NCBI RefSeq assembly: GCF_028743515.2
Contig: NZ_CP117969.2
Span: 2,203,501-2,267,500, forward strand
From: Imtechella halotolerans
Lineage (GTDB): Bacteria > Bacteroidota > Bacteroidia > Flavobacteriales > Flavobacteriaceae
Length of the DNA: 64,000 nucleotides
Direction: 5' to 3'
Part shown: positions 44,321-51,238 of the stretch, one piece after another
Layout of the letters: the number at the start of each line of letters is the position of its first letter
How positions within the stretch are numbered: position 1 is the first letter of the stretch
Made by a program: the position numbers and the translations under genes
The notes under the pieces: model-generated
Databases searched by the model: none
Told to the model about the DNA's origin: nothing
Seen by the model: the letters and a program-made list of their open reading frames with translations, nothing else

Positions 44321-44701
44321 CTAAAAAGGTAAATCGTCGTACTCCTCTTCATTAAAATTACTTGCGGGTTCGAAGGCATCAGCTGGTGGCACTGGAGGCA
44401 TTTGGGGGGGAGCAGACTGAGCTGCCTGTAGGCTTTCAATTCGCCAACCTTGGATTGAATTAAAATACTTGGTTTCACCTTGAGGATTTACCCATTCACG
44501 TCCGCGAAGGTTAATACTTACCTTTACTTGCTGACCCACTTGATAAGCATTTAAAAGATCACACTTATCCTGAACAAACTCCACTAATAAGTGTTGTGGA
44601 TACTGCTCTTCTGTGGTAATTACCAATTCTCTTTTTCTAAAACCGCCACTGCCTACTGTTTGTGTAGACCCCAGCATTTTAATGCGGCCTTGTATTTCCA
44701 T
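44321..44701 (-). CDS. DUF3127 protein (OB-fold-like, ssDNA-binding candidate)
   Basis: 126 residues. DUF3127 signature: MEIQGRIKMLGSTQTVGSGGFRKRELVI, then LLVEFVQDKCDLLNAYQVGQQVKVSINLRGREWVNPQGETKYFNSIQGWRIE. The beta-rich core and the acidic C-terminal tail (NEEEYDDLPF) are strongly like single-stranded DNA-binding protein (SSB), including the terminal DLPF. That suggests binding of nucleic acid and SSB-style tail interactions, although the family has no established function. It follows the flavin reductase gene by 23 bp. Confidence 0.85.
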   Translation of the reverse strand: MEIQGRIKMLGSTQTVGSGGFRKRELVITTEEQYPQHLLVEFVQDKCDLLNAYQVGQQVKVSINLRGREWVNPQGETKYFNSIQGWRIESLQAAQSAPPQMPPVPPADAFEPASNFNEEEYDDLPF

Positions 44702-44724
44702 CTTTATCTCTTTAAATTAGTTTA

Positions 44725-45609
44725 TTATTCATTATTCAAACTCGCCAAAAGCACTTTCCAGGCTGAAATTACATCGTTTACTTTTAGATACTCCTGCGCT
44801 TTGAGGTGAATTTTATCCTGATCAAAGGTAGAAATTACTCCTTTTATGCTAACATTCTGATGTAAAAAATAGGTTACTTCTTCCGTGGTAGGTAAGGCTT
44901 CTACATTTCCTAACATTCCCAAATCATTTCCCGTAAGTACCTTACTCCATCTAATGCTTTCTGGAATGCTATCAACACCAATACCAAGGGTTGTTAAAGG
45001 CTTTGGAACCTCAAACAATCCTTTACTAGGACGCCCATACCAATTCCCTCCTAATCGACTAACTAAATCAATTTTATGCTGATCTATATTCCCAGAATCA
45101 TCAAGAATTGATTCATCAATATGCATTTTAACCACTTCGCAAATTACCAAATTCCCAGCACCTCCTTCTTGACCTAACTCAATAACTTCACGTACTTTAC
45201 ATTCAAATTGTACTGGAGATTCTTTCACCCTATATGGCCGCACCTCCTCTGAAGCCAACATAGTGAAACCAGCCTTTAGAAACTCATTTACACCTTGAGG
45301 GTATTCAGTACTTGACAAAGATGTTTGTTGAACCATACTAAAGTTTACTATGTTGATGACAACTTCCTTAGTTACTATTACATTTTCCAAAGTATGTTTA
45401 GTTGAATTATCCCTCACACGTCGGTTAGGAGAGAAAATCATTATTGGAGGTTTGCTACTGAAAACATTGAAAAAGCTAAAGGGCGATAAATTTGGACGTC
45501 CATCTTGATCAATTGTACTAGCAAAAGCTATAGGGCGAGGTGCCACTGCCGATAGCATATAGCTATGTAATTTAGCCGTAGGTATCTCCCCAGGTTTAAT
45601 AGTAAGCAT
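44725..45609 (-). CDS. flavin reductase family protein (FMN-binding split barrel)
   Basis: 294 residues. The flavin-reductase-like domain (about 5-210) includes SAVAPRPIAFASTID, NLSPFSFFNVFSSKPPIMIFSP, DNSTKHTLENVIVTKEVVINIV and FECKVREVIELG. Members bind FMN and reduce free flavin or related compounds with NAD(P)H. The C-terminal 80 residues are an extension found in Bacteroidota homologues. Probably the first gene of a unit with DUF3127; a TACATTTG -7 box (minus strand, 45628-45635) lies 18 bp upstream. Confidence 0.87.
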   Translation of the reverse strand: MLTIKPGEIPTAKLHSYMLSAVAPRPIAFASTIDQDGRPNLSPFSFFNVFSSKPPIMIFSPNRRVRDNSTKHTLENVIVTKEVVINIVNFSMVQQTSLSSTEYPQGVNEFLKAGFTMLASEEVRPYRVKESPVQFECKVREVIELGQEGGAGNLVICEVVKMHIDESILDDSGNIDQHKIDLVSRLGGNWYGRPSKGLFEVPKPLTTLGIGVDSIPESIRWSKVLTGNDLGMLGNVEALPTTEEVTYFLHQNVSIKGVISTFDQDKIHLKAQEYLKVNDVISAWKVLLASLNNE

Positions 45610-45627
45610 ATATTAATTGGATTTCCA

Positions 45628-45635
45628 CAAATGTA
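45628..45635 (-). promoter_or_regulatory. candidate -7 box of the flavin reductase gene
   Basis: TACATTTG on the minus strand fits TAnnTTTG; the -33 box is not clear. Confidence 0.35.
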
Positions 45636-45728
45636 AAAAATCTATTAGAGGTAGTAAAATGTTATAGTAAGTTCTCCTGACATTTGTTCCTTTTGCCTTA
45701 TATTTAAATTAAATTTTCTCCAATACAT

Positions 45729-46883
45729 ATGCCCTTTTCTCGCTATAAAAATAAAATACGCCTCCTACTAGTTTGCATATCTGTAGGAATTGTCGGTGCC
45801 ATCCTATGGAACACCTATAGTTTTTTTCAACAATTTAAAGATGAAGAACGGGATAAGATGGACAATTGGGCAGCTGCACAACAATCCATAATCACTGCTG
45901 ATGAAGATGAGAATGTAGACTTAGCCTTTAAAGTCATTACTGGGAACTATTCTAACCCCATGATCTATGTAAGTGTTGACGGTTGGTTTAGTACAAATAA
46001 CATTAATAAAGAGAAAGCAAAAGACTCCCTTTTTATAAAAGAACGTATTGCTGTTTTTGAGCAAGAAAATGAGCCAATAGACATTATATATAATGGCGAA
46101 AGATTTGGCACTCTCTATTATGGTAATTCAAATGTTCTTAATAACCTTAAATACTATCCTTTAGCCCTATTACTTATTATTTTTCTCTTCTCAACAGTAG
46201 TTTTTTTCTTTTATCGTACCGCTAGAATTTCGGATCAAAACAAACTATGGGCAGGTATGGCAAAGGAAACAGCGCACCAAATAGGAACACCACTATCTTC
46301 CTTATTAGGATGGACTGAAATTCTAAAATCGCAACAAGTAGATCCCTCCATAATTAGTGAAATAGAGAAAGATGTGAACCGTTTAGAAACCATTACTGAC
46401 AGATTCTCTAAAATAGGCTCATCACCAGCGCTAGAGGTAGCAGATATTGTTACAGAAACCAAACTTGCTTTCGATTATTTAAAACTTAGAACTTCTCAAC
46501 AAGTAATTTACTCCATTCACCTACCCGATAAAGTCATACCAGTTCGATTAAATAAACAACTTTATGGATGGACTATTGAAAATCTAGTCAAAAATGCAAT
46601 TGATGCTATGAGAGGAAAGGGGCAAATAACAGTCACAATGGAATATTTTGGCAATATTTTAAAAATTCAAATTGCTGATACTGGAAAAGGTATTGCCAAA
46701 AAAAACTATAAACGAATTTTTGAACCTGGGTTCACAACTAAAAAAAGAGGCTGGGGCCTTGGACTTTCCCTTGTGAAACGTATTATAGAAGATTATCACG
46801 GAGGGCGAGTAAAAGTACTTTCATCAGAGCTTGGTAAAGGATCTACTATCCAACTTCAACTATATACGGCTACTAAAACCTAA
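45729..46883 (+). CDS. sensor histidine kinase (NtrY-like group)
   Basis: 384 residues. Transmembrane helices at about 9-28 and 138-160 enclose a periplasmic sensor of about 110 residues. The dimerisation motif AKETAHQIGTPLSSLLGW places the phospho-accepting His at 183 with the H-Q-I-G-T-P variant common in Bacteroidota. The HATPase_c domain has NLVKNAIDAM, ADTGKGIAKK and RGWGLGLSLVKRII. No response regulator gene is adjacent, so it is an orphan. The next gene, a zinc-ribbon membrane protein, follows after 7 bp. Confidence 0.92.
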   Translation: MPFSRYKNKIRLLLVCISVGIVGAILWNTYSFFQQFKDEERDKMDNWAAAQQSIITADEDENVDLAFKVITGNYSNPMIYVSVDGWFSTNNINKEKAKDSLFIKERIAVFEQENEPIDIIYNGERFGTLYYGNSNVLNNLKYYPLALLLIIFLFSTVVFFFYRTARISDQNKLWAGMAKETAHQIGTPLSSLLGWTEILKSQQVDPSIISEIEKDVNRLETITDRFSKIGSSPALEVADIVTETKLAFDYLKLRTSQQVIYSIHLPDKVIPVRLNKQLYGWTIENLVKNAIDAMRGKGQITVTMEYFGNILKIQIADTGKGIAKKNYKRIFEPGFTTKKRGWGLGLSLVKRIIEDYHGGRVKVLSSELGKGSTIQLQLYTATKT

Positions 46884-46890
46884 ATATATC

Positions 46891-47235
46891 ATGCAAAAAA
46901 CAGAAAATCCCATAAAACAAACCCAATTGGCAAATCATTGTCCAGAATGCTTTTCACAGGACACTCTTGAACTTTCGTTTTATCAAAGAAATTTTAAAAA
47001 TATTCTATGGAACTATACCTCAAATCAAATTTTTTCAGAACTTCGATGTAATAAATGCCAAACTATCATTTATCCAATTCGTTGGACTAAAGAAATTGAA
47101 CTCGTTCATGATTTCTACCTAAAAACCGTTGTTGCAAAAAAAAATATTAGACTTTATAAATTAGGTTATGTCGCCTTATTTTTAACATTGTCTGCATTAA
47201 CTAGTGTCTTATACCTCCTTTTACTCCAGAAATAA
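46891..47235 (+). CDS. small zinc-ribbon membrane protein of unknown function
   Basis: 114 residues from the ATG at 46891 (a longer reading from 46831 would run inside the kinase gene and is rejected). Two cysteine pairs, CPEC and CNKC, about 45 residues apart, form a probable zinc ribbon. One C-terminal transmembrane helix (YVALFLTLSALTSVLYLLLL) anchors it with the ribbon in the cytoplasm. It is 7 bp downstream of the histidine kinase gene, so co-expression is likely. Not a family I can name. The last 15 bp overlap the convergent HIT gene. Confidence 0.7.
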   Translation: MQKTENPIKQTQLANHCPECFSQDTLELSFYQRNFKNILWNYTSNQIFSELRCNKCQTIIYPIRWTKEIELVHDFYLKTVVAKKNIRLYKLGYVALFLTLSALTSVLYLLLLQK

Positions 47236-47613
47236 CTGTACACGTTTTGCTAATGATTCCATTTCTTCTGAAGTCATACTAACCTTATGTTGAAATGTCA
47301 TTTCTTTCATTTCATTTAGAGGAATAAGATGTACATGTACATGCGGCACCTCAAGACCAACCACTGCAACACCAACCCGCTTACACTCTACTGCTTTTTC
47401 TAAAGCTTTCGCCACCTTTCTTGAAAACACCATTAGACCCATATAGGTTTCTTCATCCAAATCAAATAGTTTATTTATCTCTTTCTTAGGAACACATAAA
47501 GTATGTCCTTTTGAATTAGGATTAACATCTAAAAATGCAATAAAAAATTCATCTTCAGCAATTTTAAAACAAGGGATTTCCCCTAGAATGATTTTAGTGA
47601 AAATTGACGCCAT
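47221..47613 (-). CDS. HIT family nucleotide hydrolase
   Basis: 130 residues. The HIT motif appears as VPHVHVHLIPL (H-phi-H-phi-H-phi-phi) around residues 94-104, and the N-terminal SIFTKIILGEIPCFKIAEDEFFIAFLDVNPNSKGHTLCVPK is typical of the Hint branch. Family members hydrolyse adenosine 5'-phosphoramidates or dinucleotides. It follows greA on the same strand but a terminator (47645-47670) lies between them. Confidence 0.93.
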   Translation of the reverse strand: MASIFTKIILGEIPCFKIAEDEFFIAFLDVNPNSKGHTLCVPKKEINKLFDLDEETYMGLMVFSRKVAKALEKAVECKRVGVAVVGLEVPHVHVHLIPLNEMKEMTFQHKVSMTSEEMESLAKRVQLFLE

Positions 47614-47644
47614 AACTCTATTTTTTAGTCTTGTTAAAATTAAA

Positions 47645-47670
47645 AAATCCTTCGTTAATTCGAAGGATTT
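47645..47670 (-). terminator. terminator of greA
   Basis: Perfect 10-bp inverted repeat AAATCCTTCG/CGAAGGATTT with a 6-nt loop; on the minus strand it continues into T-rich sequence (47642-47647). Confidence 0.85.
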
Positions 47671-47694
47671 CTTATTACAATTGATACTTTTTAT

Positions 47695-48171
47695 TTAATC
47701 GCGAGAAATTTCTAAAATCTCCATTTTCATCACGCCATTGGGAACCTGGATTTCTGCAATTTCTCCAACTGATTTACCTAATAATCCCTTTCCAATAGGG
47801 GAACTTACGGAAATTTTTCCAGTTTTAAGATCGGCCTCACTTTCTGCCACAAGGGTATATTTCATTTGCATACCATTGGCAACATTTTTAAGTTTCACTG
47901 TTGACAACACCAGCACTTTTGAAGTGTCTAATTGGGATTCATCAATTAATCTCGCATTGGCAAGAACCTCCTCCATTTTAGCAATTTTTAACTCCAATAA
48001 TCCTTGAGATTCTTTGGCAGCATCATACTCAGCGTTTTCAGAGAGATCTCCTTTATCACGCGCTTCAGCAATAGCTTGAGAAGCTTTTGGACGCTCTATA
48101 TCTTTTAAATAGTTTAACTCTTCCCGTAATTTCTTTAATCCTTCGGCTGTGTAATAAGATACTTTACTCAT
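47695..48171 (-). CDS. greA: transcription elongation factor GreA
   Basis: 158 residues, the standard length. The N-terminal coiled coil (YTAEGLKKLREELNYLKDIERPKASQAIAEARDKGDLSENAEYDAAKESQG) includes the tip acidic residues DLSENAEY that enter the RNA polymerase secondary channel. The C-terminal FKBP-like domain has KISVSSPIGKGLLGKSVGE. It stimulates RNA cleavage by backtracked polymerase. Its leader has a promoter at 48226-48253 immediately followed by a terminator-like hairpin (48198-48221), which suggests attenuation. Confidence 0.97.
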   Translation of the reverse strand: MSKVSYYTAEGLKKLREELNYLKDIERPKASQAIAEARDKGDLSENAEYDAAKESQGLLELKIAKMEEVLANARLIDESQLDTSKVLVLSTVKLKNVANGMQMKYTLVAESEADLKTGKISVSSPIGKGLLGKSVGEIAEIQVPNGVMKMEILEISRD

Positions 48172-48197
48172 AACATCATCGTTTTATAAAATAGAAA

Positions 48198-48221
48198 AAA
48201 TCCCCTACTCTTAGAGGATTT
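48198..48221 (-). promoter_or_regulatory. terminator-like hairpin in the greA leader
   Basis: On the minus strand a 10-bp stem (one U-G pair; 48212-48221 with 48198-48207) and a 4-nt loop AGAG run directly into T6. It begins 4 nt after the -7 box, so it forms the very 5' end of the greA transcript, 26 nt before the ATG. Confidence 0.6.
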
Positions 48222-48225
48222 GAAA

Positions 48226-48253
48226 CAAATATACAAAATTTTAATTCAACAAA
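48226..48253 (-). promoter_or_regulatory. promoter of greA
   Basis: Minus strand: TTTG (48250-48253), 16-bp spacer, TATATTTG (48226-48233); the -7 box is a full match, the spacer is one base short of the usual range. Confidence 0.5.
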
Positions 48254-48287
48254 GAATATGTTGTACATTGGCAGGCAAAATAACCTC

Positions 48288-48728
48288 ATGAAAATATCTT
48301 TTTATATTGCAATTCTGCTAGTTATGGTCTCTTGTAGTAGTGAATCATTAGATAGAAACCCATATCTTGAAGAGGCGAATTTCAAATTTGAAATCAATCT
48401 CAACTTGGCAAGCTATAGCAGCCTAACCACAACTGGAAATGCGATATACATAGGAAATACAGGAGTTGGTACTAAAGGCATATTTGTTATTAATGCAGGC
48501 TTTAATACCTATTATGCGTGGGAGGCAAGCTGTCCTAACCACTCCCCAAACTTATGTTCTAAAATGACTATTATCGGCGGCACTAATGTTAAATGCAGTT
48601 GTGAAAATTATGAGTATTCTCTATTTAACGGATACCTACTATCAACTCCAGAAACAGAAAAAAAAGTTTATGGTCTTCTTAATTATCGCACCAGTGTAAA
48701 CGGAAGTTTTATTACCGTTTCCAACTAA
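48288..48728 (+). CDS. lipoprotein with degenerate Rieske-like domain
   Basis: 146 residues from the ATG at 48288, which gives a clean lipoprotein signal MKISFYIAILLVMVSC (Cys16); an ATG at 48258 would add 10 residues. The mature part resembles small Bacteroidota Rieske-like ferredoxin lipoproteins: GIFVINAGFNTYYAWEASCPNH, then CSKMTI, then VKCSCENYEYSLFNGYLL. The canonical CxH...CxxH ligands are not intact (Cys-Pro-Asn-His and Cys-Ser-Cys), so binding of a [2Fe-2S] cluster is doubtful. Monocistronic, with a strong terminator after it. Confidence 0.7.
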   Translation: MKISFYIAILLVMVSCSSESLDRNPYLEEANFKFEINLNLASYSSLTTTGNAIYIGNTGVGTKGIFVINAGFNTYYAWEASCPNHSPNLCSKMTIIGGTNVKCSCENYEYSLFNGYLLSTPETEKKVYGLLNYRTSVNGSFITVSN

Positions 48729-48730
48729 AA

Positions 48731-48760
48731 AAACCCTCCCGAAGATTTTCGAAAGGGTTT
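48731..48760. terminator. bidirectional terminator between the Rieske-like gene and the TonB receptor
   Basis: AAACCCT (48731-48737) pairs with AGGGTTT (48754-48760) with an inner CGAA/TTCG stem; A-runs and T-runs flank it on both strands. Confidence 0.8.
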
Positions 48761-48785
48761 AAAAAAAATAATATAAAACGAATCC

Positions 48786-50963
48786 CTAGAATGTAATGGT
48801 GGCACCAACTAAAAAATTACGGGTAGCTTGTGGATAGTATCCTGCTCCTTCTATAGTTGTCACCGATCCTGGGTTACTCCAATCATCATCATAGGTATAG
48901 AAATAACCATTGGAAACATATCTTACGTTAAAAATATTATTTAACAAGGCTGAAAAAGCGACAGTCTTAAATACTGAATTTAAATTAAGTTCATAAACTA
49001 TATTTAGATCATTTATAAAATAACTATCAAGCTTTGATCCCTCTGCATCTATATTACCCATATATTGATCTCCAACATATTTGGATAAAACAGAAAATTG
49101 AAGATTTTCAATTGGTGCATAGGTAACAATATTTCCGACAACTACTTCTGGAGAGTATGAAATATGAGTGTTTCCTAATGACATTAGGGATCCATCTCTT
49201 TGAAAAACAAAATCAATATTTCTGTTAGTGCTTAGGGCTAAATTTGGACGAACAACCCATTGGGACCCAAAAACAAAGGTCGCATCTACTTCCAATCCTA
49301 GGCGATAACTATCACCACTGTTTGCACGGATTGGTGCACCTACATCATTAAGCCCTCCAGTAAGAACTAATTGGTCCTTATAACGCATATAATATGCATT
49401 TGTATTCAGCTTTACATTGCCTGATGCATAGCGCCACCCCAATTCAAAATCGTTTAATTTTTCAGGTTTTGGATTTCCCTCCTCATAATCATTACGATTA
49501 GGTTCTCTTTGGGCTCTGGCATAAGAAACATACATCTGATTATTGTTATTCAATTCATAGGTGAATCCAGCTTTAGGATTAAAAAAATCAAACTGATCAT
49601 CCACAATTCCAGTATCTTCACCATTGGCCTTATAAGCTACCCGGCGGTACTGCAAATCACCGAAAAAACTCCAGCCTTTACCTAAATCCGTTGTTACCTT
49701 AGAGAAAATATTAAAATCAGTCTTGTGGGATCTGTCATCATAGTAATGATCATTTATCTCGCTATCACTTGCATAGCGAGCCCAAATTACTTCACCGAAA
49801 TGGTCTCCAACATACTTGTTCCAGCCCCCGCCAATAATGAAATCAAAGAATTTATCTTTAAAATTCACAGAGAAAGTAGATCCATAAAAATCATTCTCCA
49901 ACCATTTTCGCCTAATTAAATCAGTTTCATCAATTGCTTCTCCTCCTAAATTGATTGATGTCATCCCATAATCTGAAAACGAAGCCCCTTGTTTGTATTG
50001 TTCAAAGAATCCACTACCTCTCGTATAGTGAAAAGCTAAATTGGTGCTCCAATTAGTGTTTATCTTTTGATTCCAATGGAGTTGTGCATGATCTTGCTTA
50101 TAATCATCTACTTCATTATCGTGATACCCTACAATGTTTCCATTTTCATCATATAACGCACCCGCTGAATTAAATCGACGATTATTTTCAAGCATATCAA
50201 GATCTTCAATACCATTCCACGCTTGATACGTTACCTCATGACCACCAAACACCAACGCTTTAATAAGGGTATTCTTATTTGTAAAAACCCCCTGTAGAAA
50301 ATATGATTTTAGATCTGATGTAGCACGATCTATATATCCATCTGAAGCAATTGCGGAGACCCGACCAGCTAATTCAAAATGATTATTAAGAAGGCCTGTA
50401 GAAAATTTCACGGTATGTTTTCTGGTTGCATAACTTCCAAAGGAGTTTGCAATTTCTCCATTAGCTTCACTAGAAGCAGCATCGGTAAGAATATTTAGAC
50501 TTGCTCCAAAAGCACCCGAACCATTAGTTGAGGTTCCCACTCCTCTTTGCAGTTGCAAACTTTCAGTAGAAGACGCAAAATCAGGCATGTTTACCCAAAA
50601 AGTCCCTTGAGATTCAGCATCATTGTATGGGATACCATTAATAGTAACATTAACACGAGTTGCATCACTCCCACGTACACGAATTCCTGTGTAACCAACT
50701 CCAGCTCCTGCATCAGTTGTTGTAACGACACCAGGAAGAAAATTCATCAAAATTGGAATATCTTGCCCCAAATTTCTTTTTCTAATTTCTCGTTTTGAGA
50801 TGTTTGAAAAGGTTACAGGCGATTGAGCAGTAACTCGTACTGCTGAGACAAGAACTTCATCCAGAGTGATAGGCTCTTGTATGGTATCCTTGGGTTGTTC
50901 TTTTTGGGCCATTAAAACCGTAGTATTCAATAAAAGGCCCAAAGAAATAGCTAATGTTTTCAT
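48786..50963 (-). CDS. TonB-dependent outer membrane receptor, candidate thiamine receptor
   Basis: 725 residues. Signal peptide 1-19 (NTTVLMA-QK), a TonB-box-like LDEVLVSAVRV (about 34-44), plug domain about 50-165 (RNLGQDIPILMNFLPGVVTTTDAGAG, IRVRGSDATRVNVTINGIPYND, LQLQRGVGTSTNGSGAFGASLNI) and a beta-barrel ending NFLVGATITF. It lacks the SusC-type N-terminal extension and no susD follows, so it is a classical vitamin/metal receptor type. A TPP riboswitch (51068-51145) precedes it on the same strand, which identifies thiamine or a derivative as the likely ligand. The start codon overlaps a 9-bp hairpin (50962-50982). It is the last gene of its unit, ending at a terminator. Confidence 0.92.
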   Translation of the reverse strand: MKTLAISLGLLLNTTVLMAQKEQPKDTIQEPITLDEVLVSAVRVTAQSPVTFSNISKREIRKRNLGQDIPILMNFLPGVVTTTDAGAGVGYTGIRVRGSDATRVNVTINGIPYNDAESQGTFWVNMPDFASSTESLQLQRGVGTSTNGSGAFGASLNILTDAASSEANGEIANSFGSYATRKHTVKFSTGLLNNHFELAGRVSAIASDGYIDRATSDLKSYFLQGVFTNKNTLIKALVFGGHEVTYQAWNGIEDLDMLENNRRFNSAGALYDENGNIVGYHDNEVDDYKQDHAQLHWNQKINTNWSTNLAFHYTRGSGFFEQYKQGASFSDYGMTSINLGGEAIDETDLIRRKWLENDFYGSTFSVNFKDKFFDFIIGGGWNKYVGDHFGEVIWARYASDSEINDHYYDDRSHKTDFNIFSKVTTDLGKGWSFFGDLQYRRVAYKANGEDTGIVDDQFDFFNPKAGFTYELNNNNQMYVSYARAQREPNRNDYEEGNPKPEKLNDFELGWRYASGNVKLNTNAYYMRYKDQLVLTGGLNDVGAPIRANSGDSYRLGLEVDATFVFGSQWVVRPNLALSTNRNIDFVFQRDGSLMSLGNTHISYSPEVVVGNIVTYAPIENLQFSVLSKYVGDQYMGNIDAEGSKLDSYFINDLNIVYELNLNSVFKTVAFSALLNNIFNVRYVSNGYFYTYDDDWSNPGSVTTIEGAGYYPQATRNFLVGATITF

Positions 50964-50982
50964 TCGTAAATGATTTACGAAT
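50962..50982 (-). promoter_or_regulatory. hairpin covering the receptor start codon
   Basis: Perfect 9-bp inverted repeat (ATTCGTAAA / TTTACGAAT) with a 3-nt loop. The first two bases of the ATG (50963, 50962) lie in its 3' foot, so folding could hide the start and may be the output stage of the upstream riboswitch. Confidence 0.5.
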
Positions 50983-51067
50983 AAAAGGGGTCATTATTCT
51001 TTGGTTATTATTTATGATATTTCCCCGCAACAATGGTTAGTTGTTATATTAAAACTAATCAACTATT

Positions 51068-51145
51068 GCAAGACTCCCTTGGCAGCATTACCCGCCCAGG
51101 TTCTATGGGTATGATCTCAGCTCGTTAATTTGAGCACCCCTTATG
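51068..51145 (-). ncRNA. TPP riboswitch (THI element)
   Basis: Read on the minus strand, the conserved TPP-riboswitch blocks occur in order: GGGGTGC (51134-51140), GCTGAGA (51115-51121), a block reading ATACCC then GAACCTGG, GGGTAATGC and CCAAGGGAG (51074-51082). These are the pyrimidine-sensing CUGAGA junction and the pyrophosphate-binding region of the element. The P1 closing helix looks weak by eye. It lies 105 bp before the TonB receptor start and directly after a -7 box (51154-51161), so it is the 5' leader of that gene and should repress it when TPP is plentiful. Confidence 0.93.
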
Positions 51146-51153
51146 AGACGGCG

Positions 51154-51161
51154 CAAATGTA
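51154..51161 (-). promoter_or_regulatory. -7 box of the riboswitch-receptor transcript
   Basis: TACATTTG on the minus strand; transcription would start about 5 nt before the conserved riboswitch sequence. No -33 TTG at the usual distance. Confidence 0.45.
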
Positions 51162-51199
51162 AGACAGAAAAGTGACTTTAATTCTTTTTTTACAAAAAC

Positions 51200-51234
51200 T
51201 TTGCTTTAGTCATACATTGAAATATGTATTTTTA
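51200..51234 (+). promoter_or_regulatory. candidate promoter of the hybrid kinase gene
   Basis: TTTG (51200-51203), 23-bp spacer, TATTTTTA (51227-51234, last base not G). The ATG at 51239 would be at or near the transcript start. Confidence 0.35.
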
Positions 51235-51238
51235 ACCT

